NCBI GenBank assembly: GCA_024362935.1
Contig: JANCRA010000007.1
Span: forward strand, 19,989,003 to 20,053,002
DNA length: 64,000 nucleotides
Source: Setophaga petechia
Lineage: Eukaryota; Chordata; Aves; Passeriformes; Parulidae
Reading direction: 5' to 3'
In this document: piece after piece, positions 11,801 through 22,500 of the stretch
Layout: each line of letters begins with the position of its first letter
Numbering within the stretch: position 1 is the stretch's first letter
Translations under genes and position numbers: made by a program
The notes under the pieces: model-generated
What the model saw: only the letters and a program-made list of their open reading frames with translations
Databases searched by the model: none
Told to the model about the DNA's origin: nothing

Positions 11801-14577
11801 TTCAGCCCTCAGTAACTTTAGGTGTCCCTCCTCACAACTCCCTGGCCTTGTGGGCTCTGGGTGAGACCCAAACAGGAGAGGTCTCACATCTTTTGGACAA
11901 TCTCCAGGGCTGCAACCCTTCTCCTGCACTTCTCCAACTCCAATGTCTCCCATATCACCCTGCTTCTACCATGAGATGCCATCACCAACCCTCTCCCCTT
12001 CTACTACCTGCAATGCCAGGACAAGGTTACCCCTATTTCTGTCTTTTCCCCAAGATATAACCTGGCTGTTACAGGGGAGTTGTTGCATCTAATTCTGGCT
12101 GTGCCCCTCTGCCTTTCTAGCAATTCTTATGGATTAATCTCTTCTGCAGGACCAGGGCATGGATTTTCACCAATCTGTACAGCTTTAAAGCAAACCCATG
12201 AGAAATTCAGTAAAACTACTGTGTTGATGCACATGATTTTTAATAATAGCAAATTTTCTTTTAAGAGAGAAGACTATTTGTAAATATACACTTTTGATAA
12301 AAGGAGGATGGTTGTGACTTGATCTGGAGGCAAGGTGTACATCCTGTGCTACATCTCAAATACGACTCCAATCAAAAGGCAAAAGAAACAATTGCTCAGT
12401 TAATAGCTCTCAAACATGAGGTGTCCCAATAGACTTGAACAAAAGTACATTTCTGAAAAATTAGATCATTTCACAAAACAAAGTTCTGCTTCTTTTCTTT
12501 AGTATGAAGACACTCCCTTGCAGAACTGTGTTGGGGGAAGCAGCTTGGATATACCATACCCCAGAGATCCCACAGTATCACTCTTTCCCAGCTGACTCCA
12601 CCAACTTGGGAGCATGCTAAAAACAGATGGAGCCAATGCAAAAGTAGCCACATTACTCTTGAAAGGGTAATACACACCACAAAGCATTGTAGCACAGTCC
12701 ACAATGGAGTGGATCCAAGCAGTTCTGGCATAATCCTGCCCAAAGTATGCCTGAAACTCCACAAAAAAAATGGAAATGCACCTAGGACAGAAAACATGAA
12801 CACCAGTCTGTTAAACATGGAATATTTGCCCCATGGAAAACACTGTTCTCATTCTTCAGGTATAAAAAGTATCCACTTGAAGGTCCTCTCCAGCTCCTGG
12901 GAAAAGCAAAATTGTGGTTGTGAACATTATAATATCACATGTTTCTTGCTGGGGTATCTGCTGCTAGAGTTTTTATGACTCAGAGTAGTTTGAACTAACA
13001 GGAAATTGAATGCTAATTCTCCCCAGCAACTTATAGCCCATATGATGATGTTGCTTCCCTGGCACACAAAGCCCTGGCTTCACAGTTTTTCACTGGCGCT
13101 GTTGCTCACTATCCCACACCCGCACAAACTGTGAGGGTGGGGTCAATGTGACACCTGGAGAGCAGGTGTTACATTGACCCCACCTGCAGATGTGTGCTCA
13201 TGGATGGACAAGCACAAAGTAACTGCTCTCAAAGAGAGAATCAAAACACAGCAGGAACCTGTGGACCCTCCAGCAGTTTAATAAAATGTTTCCAGGAGAG
13301 GTCCTTTCTCAACTTGACAAGTGTTACTGTTCAATATGTCCCTGCAGAGGAGCAGATTAAAAGGCTGCATAATTTCATTCTCTTTTCTGGATGAACAAGA
13401 GATGCCTTTTCCCCCTCTTTTTTTCCCAAATCAATGAATGACCACTTTCTTCAGCTTTTTATCTTGCACATATTTCACTCTTCTATGTAGTCTAATGTGT
13501 GCCAGCCATTAGATAATTTCATGTATGTAATACATTGCATTCACGAACACAGAATTAAATCCACTAGGAATTCTCTGCTAATATTATGGAACTGGTACAT
13601 TTGTATGCATTAACTAACACTGTATAAGTGTTTCTATCCCATTCTATGCTGTTGACTCCAAGACCCTAAATCCCTAAAGATATAAGATCCCTAAATCTGG
13701 GAGCTTTATTTTAAAAGAAATAAGAACTTTAGGTAGGAAACACTGTATTTACATTATACTGACTGCCCAACAAGACACTCTTTCAGTTTTCCTCACTTAC
13801 CAGGGTGCTTAACTCTCTGCTTAATATAGGTAAATTGTCCATGTTCACACAAACCAGGCTTCATCTCCAGCTAACATCAAAGTCACTGTGAAAGCAATCT
13901 CATCCCAGATTGCATTATTTTTATGCAAGGCAGCAGTCTAGTTCTTGTTCTCTCCTGTTCTTTCTATTTTGAGAAAATATTTTCCGCATATTTTGGATAC
14001 CAGAAGGGCGCAGAGAGGGGTCTCTTCTCTAGGGCTTGTACCTTCTCAGCCAGGACAGTACCTGAGATGCTCACAGTAGGAGAAGGGGGTATTTACATGA
14101 TTTTCACATTGACTCAGGAGTCATGTAAATTCACTGGGACTGGCAAAAATGAGCACGGCTGTGGGGTCAGAGGGACACAGAGAGCCCAAAGAGACCCCAC
14201 ATGATTCCTCCCTCCCCAGCAAACCACCATAGCCTGAAATAGCTCTACCTGCCCCTGGCCTTGATTCTGTAAGAAATCAGGGAGCGGGTGCTGAAAGCTG
14301 GAGCAGCTGTCAGAGGAGGCGAGACTAAAGCCAGAGGGCTCATAATCCCTTGGTCGCCCCAGCAGCCTTAGGGGTTTCAGGAGATAACAAACACTCTTCC
14401 TAAGGCGGAAAAGAAAAAAAAGCTAATGCCACAAAGAGGCCAGCGAGACAAGCAGCAGTGCCTTTACCTTGTCACGGCCCTGGTGCAGATCGTGACGAGA
14501 AAGCAGCCAGCAACAATCATCCATCCCCAGCCTCCGTCGGGAGGGCCGGCGTGCCGGGCCCGGCGGGATGAGGCCAT
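5629..14577 (-). CDS. SLC16A12: SLC16A12 (MCT12) coding region, six exons, complete
   Basis: Encodes monocarboxylate transporter 12, a 12-helix plasma-membrane major facilitator protein; the mammalian orthologue is reported to carry creatine, and human mutations are linked to cataract and glucosuria. The six exons join in phase (110+104+144+592+260+263 nt) into 490 codons plus a stop, about the family length. Visible hallmarks are the MCT signature PPDGGWGW at residues 12-19 before helix 1, [11 protein letters not shown] at 137-147 (helix 4-5 region), a long cytosolic loop around residues 205-250, and [15 protein letters not shown] in the C-terminal half. The start ATG lies in GCCATGG, and an in-frame TGA stands upstream at 14628-14626. 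Next to PANK1 on the same strand, as in human. Nothing is broken. Confidence is high because sequence and phases match human MCT12 along its length. Confidence 0.97.
5892..6983 (-). other. SLC16A12 intron between coding exons 5 and 6
   Basis: GT-AG intron of 1.09 kb (GTCAGT donor, polypyrimidine TTTTTTTTTCCCTACAG acceptor). Nothing else is recognisable in it. Confidence 0.9.
6984..7243 (-). CDS. SLC16A12: SLC16A12 coding exon 5
   Basis: The acceptor is TTTGCAG|GTGCC and the donor GGCAG|GTCAGT. The exon encodes residues 317-403: [19 protein letters not shown], a hydrophobic helix, [15 protein letters not shown] and the helix ending [12 protein letters not shown]. The 260 nt length (1 + 86 codons + 1) is in phase with both neighbours. 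Confidence 0.96.
7244..8278 (-). other. SLC16A12 intron between coding exons 4 and 5
   Basis: GT-AG intron of 1.04 kb with a GTAAGG donor. I see no repeat or RNA gene in it. Confidence 0.9.
8279..8870 (-). CDS. SLC16A12: SLC16A12 coding exon 4 (largest exon)
   Basis: The acceptor is TTCTTCTAG|GACTTGG and the donor AGAAG|GTAAGG. This 592 nt exon encodes residues 120-316: helices 4-6, the cytosolic loop and helices 7-8. It carries [20 protein letters not shown], the conserved MCT stretch around helices 4-5. The loop at about residues 205-250 is less conserved with human than the helices. It ends in [16 protein letters not shown], with Asp303 where MCT1 has its essential Asp302 and Asn307 where MCT1 has Arg306. 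Confidence 0.97.
8871..11274 (-). other. SLC16A12 intron between coding exons 3 and 4
   Basis: GT-AG intron of 2.4 kb. It contains a 160-codon open frame on the opposite strand (10524-11006) with no recognisable family, low-complexity Ser/Thr/Asn composition and no splice or promoter support; I treat that frame as chance. Confidence 0.85.
11275..11418 (-). CDS. SLC16A12: SLC16A12 coding exon 3
   Basis: The acceptor is TTTGAAG|CCCC and the donor ACAG|GTAGG. The exon encodes [20 protein letters not shown] followed by [20 protein letters not shown] and YLSLGVLTG, spanning helices 2 and 3 (residues about 72-119). The 144 nt length is 2 + 47 codons + 1, which fits both neighbours. Confidence 0.96.
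11419..12677 (-). other. SLC16A12 intron between coding exons 2 and 3
   Basis: Intron of 1.26 kb with GTGTGT donor and TTTCTTTGAAG acceptor. No other element is recognised. Confidence 0.85.
12678..12781 (-). CDS. SLC16A12: SLC16A12 coding exon 2
   Basis: The acceptor reads CTAG|GTGC at 12783-12782 and the donor reads TGTG|GTGTGTATT at 12677-12676. The exon encodes [20 protein letters not shown], then [14 protein letters not shown], residues 37-71, very close to human MCT12. The 104 nt length completes one codon at each side. The donor is GTGTGT rather than the usual GTRAGT, so it looks weak. Confidence 0.95.
12782..14467 (-). other. SLC16A12 intron between coding exons 1 and 2
   Basis: GT-AG intron of 1.7 kb (GTAAAGG donor, TTTTCTGTCCTAG acceptor). 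It contains the strong inverted repeat at 13136-13184, listed separately. Confidence 0.88.
13136..13184. repeat. 22-bp short-loop inverted repeat (hairpin)
   Basis: Left arm 13136-13157 (starts GGTGGGGTCAATG) and right arm 13163-13184 are reverse complements at 21 of 22 positions, separated by the 5-base loop GAGAG. The single difference (13150 against 13170) is a G:U wobble in plus-strand RNA and an A:C mismatch in minus-strand RNA. It lies in the SLC16A12 intron about 350 bp upstream of coding exon 2. Arms this long and clean with so small a loop are unlikely by chance. Confidence 0.9.
14468..14577 (-). CDS. SLC16A12: SLC16A12 coding exon 1 (start codon exon)
   Basis: The ATG is at 14577-14575 and the exon ends AG|GTAAAGG (donor at 14467-14466). 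It encodes residues 1-36 plus two bases of residue 37: a short Ser/Arg/Ala-rich N-terminus, then [20 protein letters not shown], the MCT signature leading into helix 1. The N-terminal 11 residues are GC-rich and differ from human. The 5' end of this exon is uncertain: it continues as 5' UTR to at least 14600 and perhaps to an acceptor-like CAG at 14677-14675. Confidence 0.95.
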
Positions 14578-14680
14578 GGCGGTGCCTGCGCTCCTCGCCT
14601 CAGGGACAGCGCCTGGCTGCGGTTCTCACGGCCGGCGCGGGCCCGGGCTGCTCGGCACATGGGGCTGCGGCCATCTGCGG
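14480..14680 (-). promoter_or_regulatory. CpG-rich 5' end of the SLC16A12 start exon
   Basis: This stretch is much richer in G+C and CpG than the surrounding introns (runs such as GGGCCCGGCGGG on the plus strand). It covers the start codon and the sequence just upstream. It could be a local promoter or simply a GC-rich 5' UTR reached by splicing from the island at 33.3-33.8 kb. No TATA box is seen. Confidence 0.45.
14600..14674 (-). other. Possible upstream ORF (24 codons) in SLC16A12 5' UTR
   Basis: An ATG at 14674-14672, directly after the acceptor-like CAG at 14677-14675, opens a frame of 24 codons ending in TGA at 14602-14600, 22 bases before the main ATG and out of frame with it. If the leader includes this stretch, the frame could lower translation of the transporter. 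If the acceptor is used, the bases before this ATG come from the preceding exon and its initiation context cannot be judged from the genome alone. Confidence 0.4.
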
Positions 14681-15022
14681 AGAGAAACAGCCAGGGTCAG
14701 CCACAGTGCACACGCTGTAACCCGAACGGCTGGGCAGACACTGCCTCAGCCATCCCTACTGCAGAAAGGGGCTGTTCGGCACATGGGGCTACGGCCATCT
14801 GCGGAGAGAAACAGCCCGAGTCAGGACACACTGCACACGGTGTAACATGAATGGCTGGGCACGGCACCCTGCCTCAGCCATCCCTACTGCAGAAAGGGGT
14901 GCTCGGCACATGGGGCTGCGGCCATCTGCGGAGAGAAACAGCCAGGGTCAGCCACACTGCTCACGCTGTAAACCCGAAAGGCTGGGCAGCACTGCCTCAG
15001 CTCTCCCTGCCATAGAAAGGGG
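14647..15022. repeat. Three ~125 bp tandem copies upstream of SLC16A12 ATG
   Basis: Three similar units begin near 14649, 14773 and 14900 (spacing 124 and 127 bp). Each has, on the plus strand, CGGCACATGGGGCT, then CATCTGCGGAGAGAAACAG and TGCCTCAG, ending in GAAAGGGG. On the minus strand each contains the acceptor-like TTTCTCTCCGCAG|ATGG (AG at 14676-14675, 14800-14799 and 14927-14926). The copies differ by scattered substitutions and small indels, so the array is not brand new. Confidence 0.93.
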
Positions 15023-16494
15023 AGGGCTTGCTTTCACATGCAGTTCATGAAAATTTGTTGGAACCAAGAGGGCCATCAGAATTTGAGCCAATGTCTGGTA
15101 TCATGCTTTTCATGATAATTTGGGTGATTTGTCCAGCAGTTGCATCCTAGCACACAATACCCTCTTCTCCTGTGTGTCACTGCATACACGTGCAAGTCAC
15201 TTTACTGCTGCCAGTCCTCATTCACTCTGGCAGGTTCCCCACTCATCCATCCCTGGCCTGAACTGTATTTCCAATTGCAATCTCTACTCAAACTAGCTAC
15301 TCTTCCTTGTACACAGTTTAGCGTGAAGGTTTTGTTTGAGAGAATACAGTTTTCATCTTTGTATCGGAAGGGAATATTTACTCCACAATCAGAGCAGATT
15401 TGATGATAAAATGACCTCTGTATTCTGACAAGTTAAACCCCAGATGAAAGCTGTAATCAGCAGGACACAGCAACTTAATTTTGTGAGCATGGACAGTTCA
15501 CGGAAGGTTAGAGCTAGCCTGTAACCCCTCTCCTAACCACTTAATTCAAAACTGTGTTTCCATCCAGGCCATCAAATTGTCTCTAAACACACACTGACAC
15601 CCACTGGATGGACCCTAGGTGAGTAACTGAGTCATGTGCTTTGCTAAGGCTAAGGGGACCGAGAAAAAGCCCTCAGTCCTTTTGCATCAGTGACTGAATG
15701 GCAGCATTCAGCCGAGGGACCTGAAGTGCCCCAATTTTCTCAGTGCAGGAACACACAGTGCTGGTTGTCAGTGCCACATTTCAGTCCATGTTTCTGCCAT
15801 CACCAGCAAGCCCTTAGCCTCTGGATGGATCAAAGACTTGTAAGACATAAGCAGAATATCTGGGATGCCTTTCAGTTTTGCTTAAAGAGAAAGCTCAAAT
15901 ACCTTCCATCTCACCTAGCTACAACAGATGCTGAGAATGCAAGATTCCCACTGACAAGAACCACAGGCTTCCCAGGAAGTGTTACCTGTTAAGGCAGGTC
16001 AGAGGGCTACAGAGCCACTTAAAATGGCAACTCAAGAAAGCAGCTGCATGGTTAACAGTGTGCACCCTCAGTCCTTGAAGCTGCTCAGACAGGTGATGCT
16101 CAGGGCTTTTCTTTGCAAAGCCCAGAGCTTCCTGACCCAAAACAGCAAGACACTCTAGAACTAACCCTAAACGCCACCACATCTGAATCTTTGAGAAGTG
16201 TCCATTGGTGACCTCCTTGAGGTATTCAGAGTTGCAGCTCAAAACCAAAACCAGAATTATTTTAAGAAAACATATACACAATGCCAAACTCAAAGGTGAG
16301 CAAAATAGGAGAAAACAGGTACGACAAACGAAAACCACAACATGTTGAAAGCTTAGTAATATAGTTAGGTGGAGTTTGCATAAGCACATGATCCATCACA
16401 GGGGGATCCTGAGCACTTCTGCAGAGTCTTTGCAAGAAGCTCCTTATTTTGGGTCTGAGCAGTATCTTTTATTGCCACTTCTACAGGAATGAAG

Positions 16495-16580
16495 GGGGGT
16501 TTTTGGGGTTGTTTTTTTTTCTCTTTAGAGGGTGGGGGTTTTTTTGTTTGTTTGGTTGGTTGGTTTGGTTTTCTTTTTCA
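16495..16580 (+). repeat. T/G low-complexity tract with G runs
   Basis: A purine-pyrimidine biased tract with G runs of 6, 4, 3 and 5 separated by T-rich spacers, followed by GTTTGTTTGGTTGGTTGG. Similar GGTTTTTTT tracts occur near 42385-42415 and 49380-49417, all with G/T on the plus strand. Confidence 0.8.
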
Positions 16581-19500
16581 AGTTTTGATTATTTAGGGTG
16601 AAGGAGGAACTTCCAGGAATGCCGGAATGGGTAACAATACCCTTCAATAAGAAGAAATATGCACAAAAATTTTCAGATCTGCACATACAGAGCCTAACTA
16701 ATTTTAATGCACAAACAGCAGTAGCTGGGTGGCATGGCCTCAGACTAGATCTCTGGCCCAACTTCCCAGGCAAGCTTCAGCTCAGGGTTGAGTTCACATT
16801 TTTAGCTGTACATTAACGTACCTGGGAAGAATTTGATGGCATATCAGGCTACGTAAACATAGATTAGGTGTTTGGTTACATGGTTACTTGCTGTTATTTT
16901 CCCAGAACCCTGCCAGCAAACATTTAATGAGATTGCAAGCAACTGAAAACAACCATATTATAAAAAATGCCTGGCCAACATGAAAAGGCCACCCAGCCTC
17001 CCTATGGAAGATTAGTGCAGATCTCATCTCCTTGACTCTCCACTTGCTTCAAGGAGTGCTGTGCCTTTCACAGCCACTGAACTAATAGGCAAGTTAAATT
17101 ATTACCTTTCTTGTTGCTGCACATGTCTAAAAGCACTTATTATGTCAACCTAAGAATTTCATTCAGAGGGTAGGAAACTTCATTTGCTTACACCGCAGTG
17201 CTGTTTTCTAATTATCTGTATGGTGGATAGTACAGGCTGTGGACTCTGCAAATGAAGTTGAACAGCAAGAAAGCACACTTAATCTGAGTAATCATGTCCT
17301 CCCCCTTCCCAAACGCCAATTTGCTCTCATGTTGCATCTTTTTCTCAACTTTTCTGGTATAGGATAAGACTATTTTTGACTATTTGCTCCACTCTAAGGC
17401 CTGGCAGCATTTGCTGCTATTATAACATATCTCAAATGTACATGAAAGTTCCTGCTGCTTGAGACAGCTGAAGGAAAGCAGGGTTAAAATATAATCTCAT
17501 TAAACAGCTCTATACTTTGCTAGATAATTTTCACCCAAGCACTAAGTAAATGTGCTTTGCTGTGAGTTCAAAGAAGATGCAAGTGGGGTGAAGATAGTAC
17601 AAATTCTGCTGATCCCTTAGAAACCCTTAGTCACCCAATGTGCCCTGGCAGCTCACTAAGCACTGACTCTGTTCCCCCAAGTTAAAACATTAGGTTTAAT
17701 TTGGCAGGATATATCAGTTGCTTCAGCAGCTAGAAAGAAGCCTAGAAAGAAAGCAAGTGCTCCTGAGAGCACCACCCTTACCCGGTCACTCAGCAAGCAG
17801 AAAGGAGGGGGTGAGGTTACTAAAAAGGCACTGCCATAGCCTCACACATCATCACAAGGTCCCTTTAGCCAGGAAAAGGAGCACAAAAATCCACGGCAGC
17901 TTAGCAACCAGCCAGCACAGCGACAGGAGCCCCTGACCTTTTAAACAGCTCACAGCCAGCAAAGCGCTCGCTGCTCCCTCTGCCCACCTCTCCTGCCACC
18001 CTAAAGGCTTCCTTCTTTGAAGTAATTCGTTCAATAATTATATCACAACAACGTGAAGATGCAAACTATTTGTATGACAAAGGACAGAGGAACAGCAGCT
18101 ACAGTCACTGTGGCCAGCCTGGGGACCAGGGCTGGGTTTTTCCTACTTTGTTCACCTTATCTATTTACAGTGCTGGCAACTCCGTCGTCTCAAGAAATAC
18201 CACCTCCAGTGCTTTTTGAAAATGCTCCACTTGCAGAGGGATAGAGCTTCAGCCAGAGGAACAGGCACAGGATGAGGTTTGTATCAGAGCTGCCCCACAG
18301 CAGGAACACAGGTCCCAGACCATAGTGGGGGTCCCACTCCACTACTTCCTTATTCTTCACCCTACCCCGATTATACAAAATCAAAGTAGCTCTGTGTGTT
18401 TAGATGCCCTGCAATTTCTTTCAGAATTGCTTTCTGTGCAGTTTATCCCAATGGAGCTGGCCCAGAAATGTATTACCAGCATAAGTAAGCACAGAATCCA
18501 ACACTTACTTTTACCTGTTCCATAATGCAGAGATGTACTTGTCAGAAAAATGAGAAAGAGACTTACCTAGAATTTTCTTTCTGGACCAGTGTGAGATACA
18601 TCCAAATAGTTAAACTGTATGTGCCATTTGCTGCCTTTACCATGAAAATGGAGTGGGAGAGGCCTGAGAAGCCTGTGACAGTCTCTGTGCCCAGGATGCC
18701 AGGACACACTTCCAGAACAGGTTCATGCATACCAATGAACTTAAACTGCACTTCGCTGGTGAACAACAACACACACAGCTTTCAAAGTCACTCTAACGAC
18801 ATCCGTGCAGTTGAATTTTATGAACAAGTATAAAGCAGTTTAAGCATAGCTGGAGAAGATTCACTAATGCGTGAAAGGTAACGGAATTGTATATATTTAC
18901 TACATTTAACCTACTCACTTAACTCTAGGGCAGTTTAGTATCTTCTTGTATTTACTATTCACATAGCTCTAGGCCAGATCTTCTTTCTTGTTCTTCAGAT
19001 TGCACCAAATATTATTTCTAGGCATTTGCTACATTCATGTTGACCTCTTGTTTTAATACTCTCCTGCTTTCTTTTCCCTTTGCTGCATCTTCGATGAAAT
19101 GAAAAATAAACAAACTAAAGAACTATGAATAAAAAAAAAAAACAAAAAGGGTGTGATATGAGTACCAAAAACAGAAGAGGAAGAGAGAAGAAGGAAAAAG
19201 TTAGCTAACAAAAATGTGCATGTTCTGTGGGACAGTGGAGCGTAAGATTAAATATTTTACAGCTTTTGAAAGAGTTAATTTCTTTTGCATGTTTTGAAGG
19301 ATCAAGGATGACCACATCTGACCACCAACCAGAGTCCTTCCCAGAAGTTGGCTAGCTACCTTAATTTATACAGTAGAGCATGTTTAAATGGGATATGAGC
19401 ACAGAAGATGCAGACAGCTGCAAACCCTCTATTGACAGGTCTAGTTAGGAGAAAAGGAGGCACTCTTTTTTGGTTTTCCTGTTTGGAAAAAACAAGACAC

Positions 19501-22500
19501 TTTTCCAGCCTTTTTTGCTTCCCTGTACTTCCACACTAGCAATTGCATATCATGGTAGGCAGTACAGCCAGAATTCTGGCAGGCTGCTAAATCCTAAATT
19601 GTTCTTGACTACATGGAAAATAAAGACTTCAATGCTGTACAGCGTTTGGGATGCAAACACTATTTCTAATCTAATCTGTTTTCTCCAGTCAACAGCTGTC
19701 CCATTCTGTACCCTAAGTTAGCTATTTAACTCAAAAAGAACAGCTTGTTTTGATTTCAGCAGAGTCTATTTATCAAGAATTATATGATTATGACTTTGAC
19801 TTGTTTAAAAACAACCCAAGAGGTTCTCTGTAACCCTATGTTCCTAAATAAAAATAACTCCATTGAGCATTTTAAGGCTGTCACTCTATATTGTCAGCTT
19901 TTCTCTGTTTGAATATGTGTCTGTCTAGACTCTAAACAAAAACAAAGTTTATGTTTTTCTGAAAAGAATGGCTGATGAATCCATGGAAATATTCCTTGTG
20001 TGAGCGAGTAATCTTGCAGATTATACATGCCTTTTACATGCAGGGTACATTCTGCTTCTCAGACCTCCAAAAACCAATCTCATTCCAGCACTTTACAAAT
20101 GGTTAAAATGCTTACCTGAAAGTTCATTTAGGGAATTGTACTGGAATCAAAGTAAACAAACAAATATCTAAAAAAATCCCAAAACAAAACCAAAATCCAA
20201 CCTGACTTTTAATTGTTGCCATAACATTAAGACAAGAAGAACACATTAAGACAGGTTATAGTAAGTGCTTCCTACTTTTTCCAGGTTTTTATCCATATTA
20301 TTCCTGAATAAATCTGGATGTTTTATTTTGAAAATGTGTAACCACTTTTACACATTTAGAGGGATTTCCCCATAATACCAAATAAAAGCAACATTAATAA
20401 TCTATTTTTTTTGCAGTAGTACTTTGGGGCTTCTAATCCTACAGCAGTGTCACAGGGCTGGGCATCATACAAACATCTGATAAAACTTGCCCTCCATCCA
20501 AAATGTATCCAGACAGAGTAGATGAAATGTGTAACAGCTCAGCTTATTAACTCCCATCACTATGCTGAACAGCAAATATTCTTTGTTTGCTTCAGTTAAT
20601 GCATTTGAGGGAGGTGGTTGCTGGAGATGAATTGAACAGGAAAAGCAGTCTGGAAAGCAAAGGGATGCTAAGCAGCTGGTAGAGAATAGAGGTGCCAGAG
20701 AGGGGCACAGGTGAGTGGGCAAGAGTTTAGAAGACTCTCATTTACCCAAAAAGTAAAAATATTAAGAGCTGAAACATGAAAGAGATGGCAAAAGGAAGGG
20801 CTGTAGAGCAGCACAATGTTCTTTAGCTGCTCCTGTACCAAGCAGTCACTGCGAAAGGAAGGACCATGCCTGCCTCCCACAGCAATCACTTTGCCACACT
20901 GGCTCCTTAATTTGTCAAAGTTGCCAGAAATTGCTAAATTAAATGGTGCAGCTGGAGCCACAGCAGTAGTTACTGTCAGTAATGAGAAATGCAAGGTGAA
21001 CATCCCTCGTCTCTTAAAACCATTGTGTGGGGCTTACAGAAAACCAACAGCCTGACAGAAGGGGTCTACAGAAAAAGGTTAAGCAAATGATAATGGACCC
21101 TCTTGACTCTTTTACACAGCTTCTGTCTAGGTCAGTCCTTAAATAATGCAGTTTAACTACAGAGGGTAAAAAACACGAAGAAATATTTTTGCAGGAAAAC
21201 ACCTTTGCAGAGAAAGCTTGACTTTAACATAACTCCACCTGAAAATGTGCATTTTTGATTGACACGATTAAGGGCTTTTAAACAGGCATTTAATTTCTCA
21301 TTGTGATTTAAAGAAAAGAGAGCCAGACAATTTTCCTAGAGTACATGTCTATTACTGAAATCTGAGCTGAGATTGTCAGTGAGCACACCCTTAGCAAGGC
21401 TGTGGTCACACATGTTCCATCTTGCGATGTCAACATATGTATATGTCATAAATATCTCTGATGTTTGCTATTTTTCTAGTATCTCTCAATTTTTTAATAT
21501 TCCTACATTTTCCTAATGTAGAAACACATGGTTTATGGAATGGTTTTTTTATTTACTTATAATTACACTACATTTATCTGTTAATTTTGAGTTTTATATT
21601 ATATTATTAATGATGATTAAACATTTCTTCAAACACTTCTCATTTACTGTTAAGCTTAAACATGTGATAGTACAATAATTTTTCTCAGTCATTCCTATCT
21701 GTTAAAGGATCTGTGCACTTCTCTGGATCAGGAACTTATTAGTGTTCTTTTACATCTTGAAGAGTTCAAAGCCCAAGTGGCATGGTTGGGTTTTTAACAA
21801 TTCACACAAAAAAAATACTTTTCACAGTTAATTTTCAAGATGTGAATCCTACACGAGTGCTTTCTAAAAGGAAAGGAGATGATTGTTTTAGAAAACAAAT
21901 TCTGTACCTACAGAACAAGTTATCCAGAAGGTTGTCTCTATTTATCTGATGGTTTAGGGCTGCTGATAGCATCAATTCATCATCATCTTCAATGTGCAAT
22001 ATTTGCCAAAGCTAATCAGGCATGGAAAGGGAAGGCAGGTTATTTCCTTTTGTTCACACAAGCTTATGTTCTGAAACAAAGCCATTAGGATCCTTGATGC
22101 CATGCCCACTCTTCTAATGGATAATATGCACCATATGATAGCAAACTGCCCCTGTGACTATCATTTGTCTTAGGGGGTTTTAAGCTGAAATCTTAAACTC
22201 TGTAAAAAAGTCAGATAGCCCTATCATGTCGGAGCCACAAATTATTTTTCCTTTAATAATGTTCATATATCATCATTGTATATTGTAAACATGCATTAAG
22301 ATAATCCCCAGTAGGAATAGTAGAAATATCTCTATAGACAGACAACTGTGCAAGACAAAATAACCGGATGTCTGTCATTTCCTGAAACAGACTTTCAAAA
22401 GCAACTGCTGATGAATGTGGCTTTAAAGGGTTAGGGATTTCTGAAAAGTCATTGCAGAAGTCACATTTACCTTATTCAAAAAGAATCATATATTATAATA

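Noticed and set aside
12471..12818. 115-codon minus-strand frame over SLC16A12 coding exon 2
   Set aside because: Wrong frame; the neighbouring frame carries the MCT12 peptide and correct splice phases.
14426..15050. Plus-strand frames of 139, 63 and 67 codons with a repeated peptide pattern
   Set aside because: They are the antisense of the SLC16A12 start exon and of the 125-bp tandem repeat; the repeated peptide follows from the DNA repeat.
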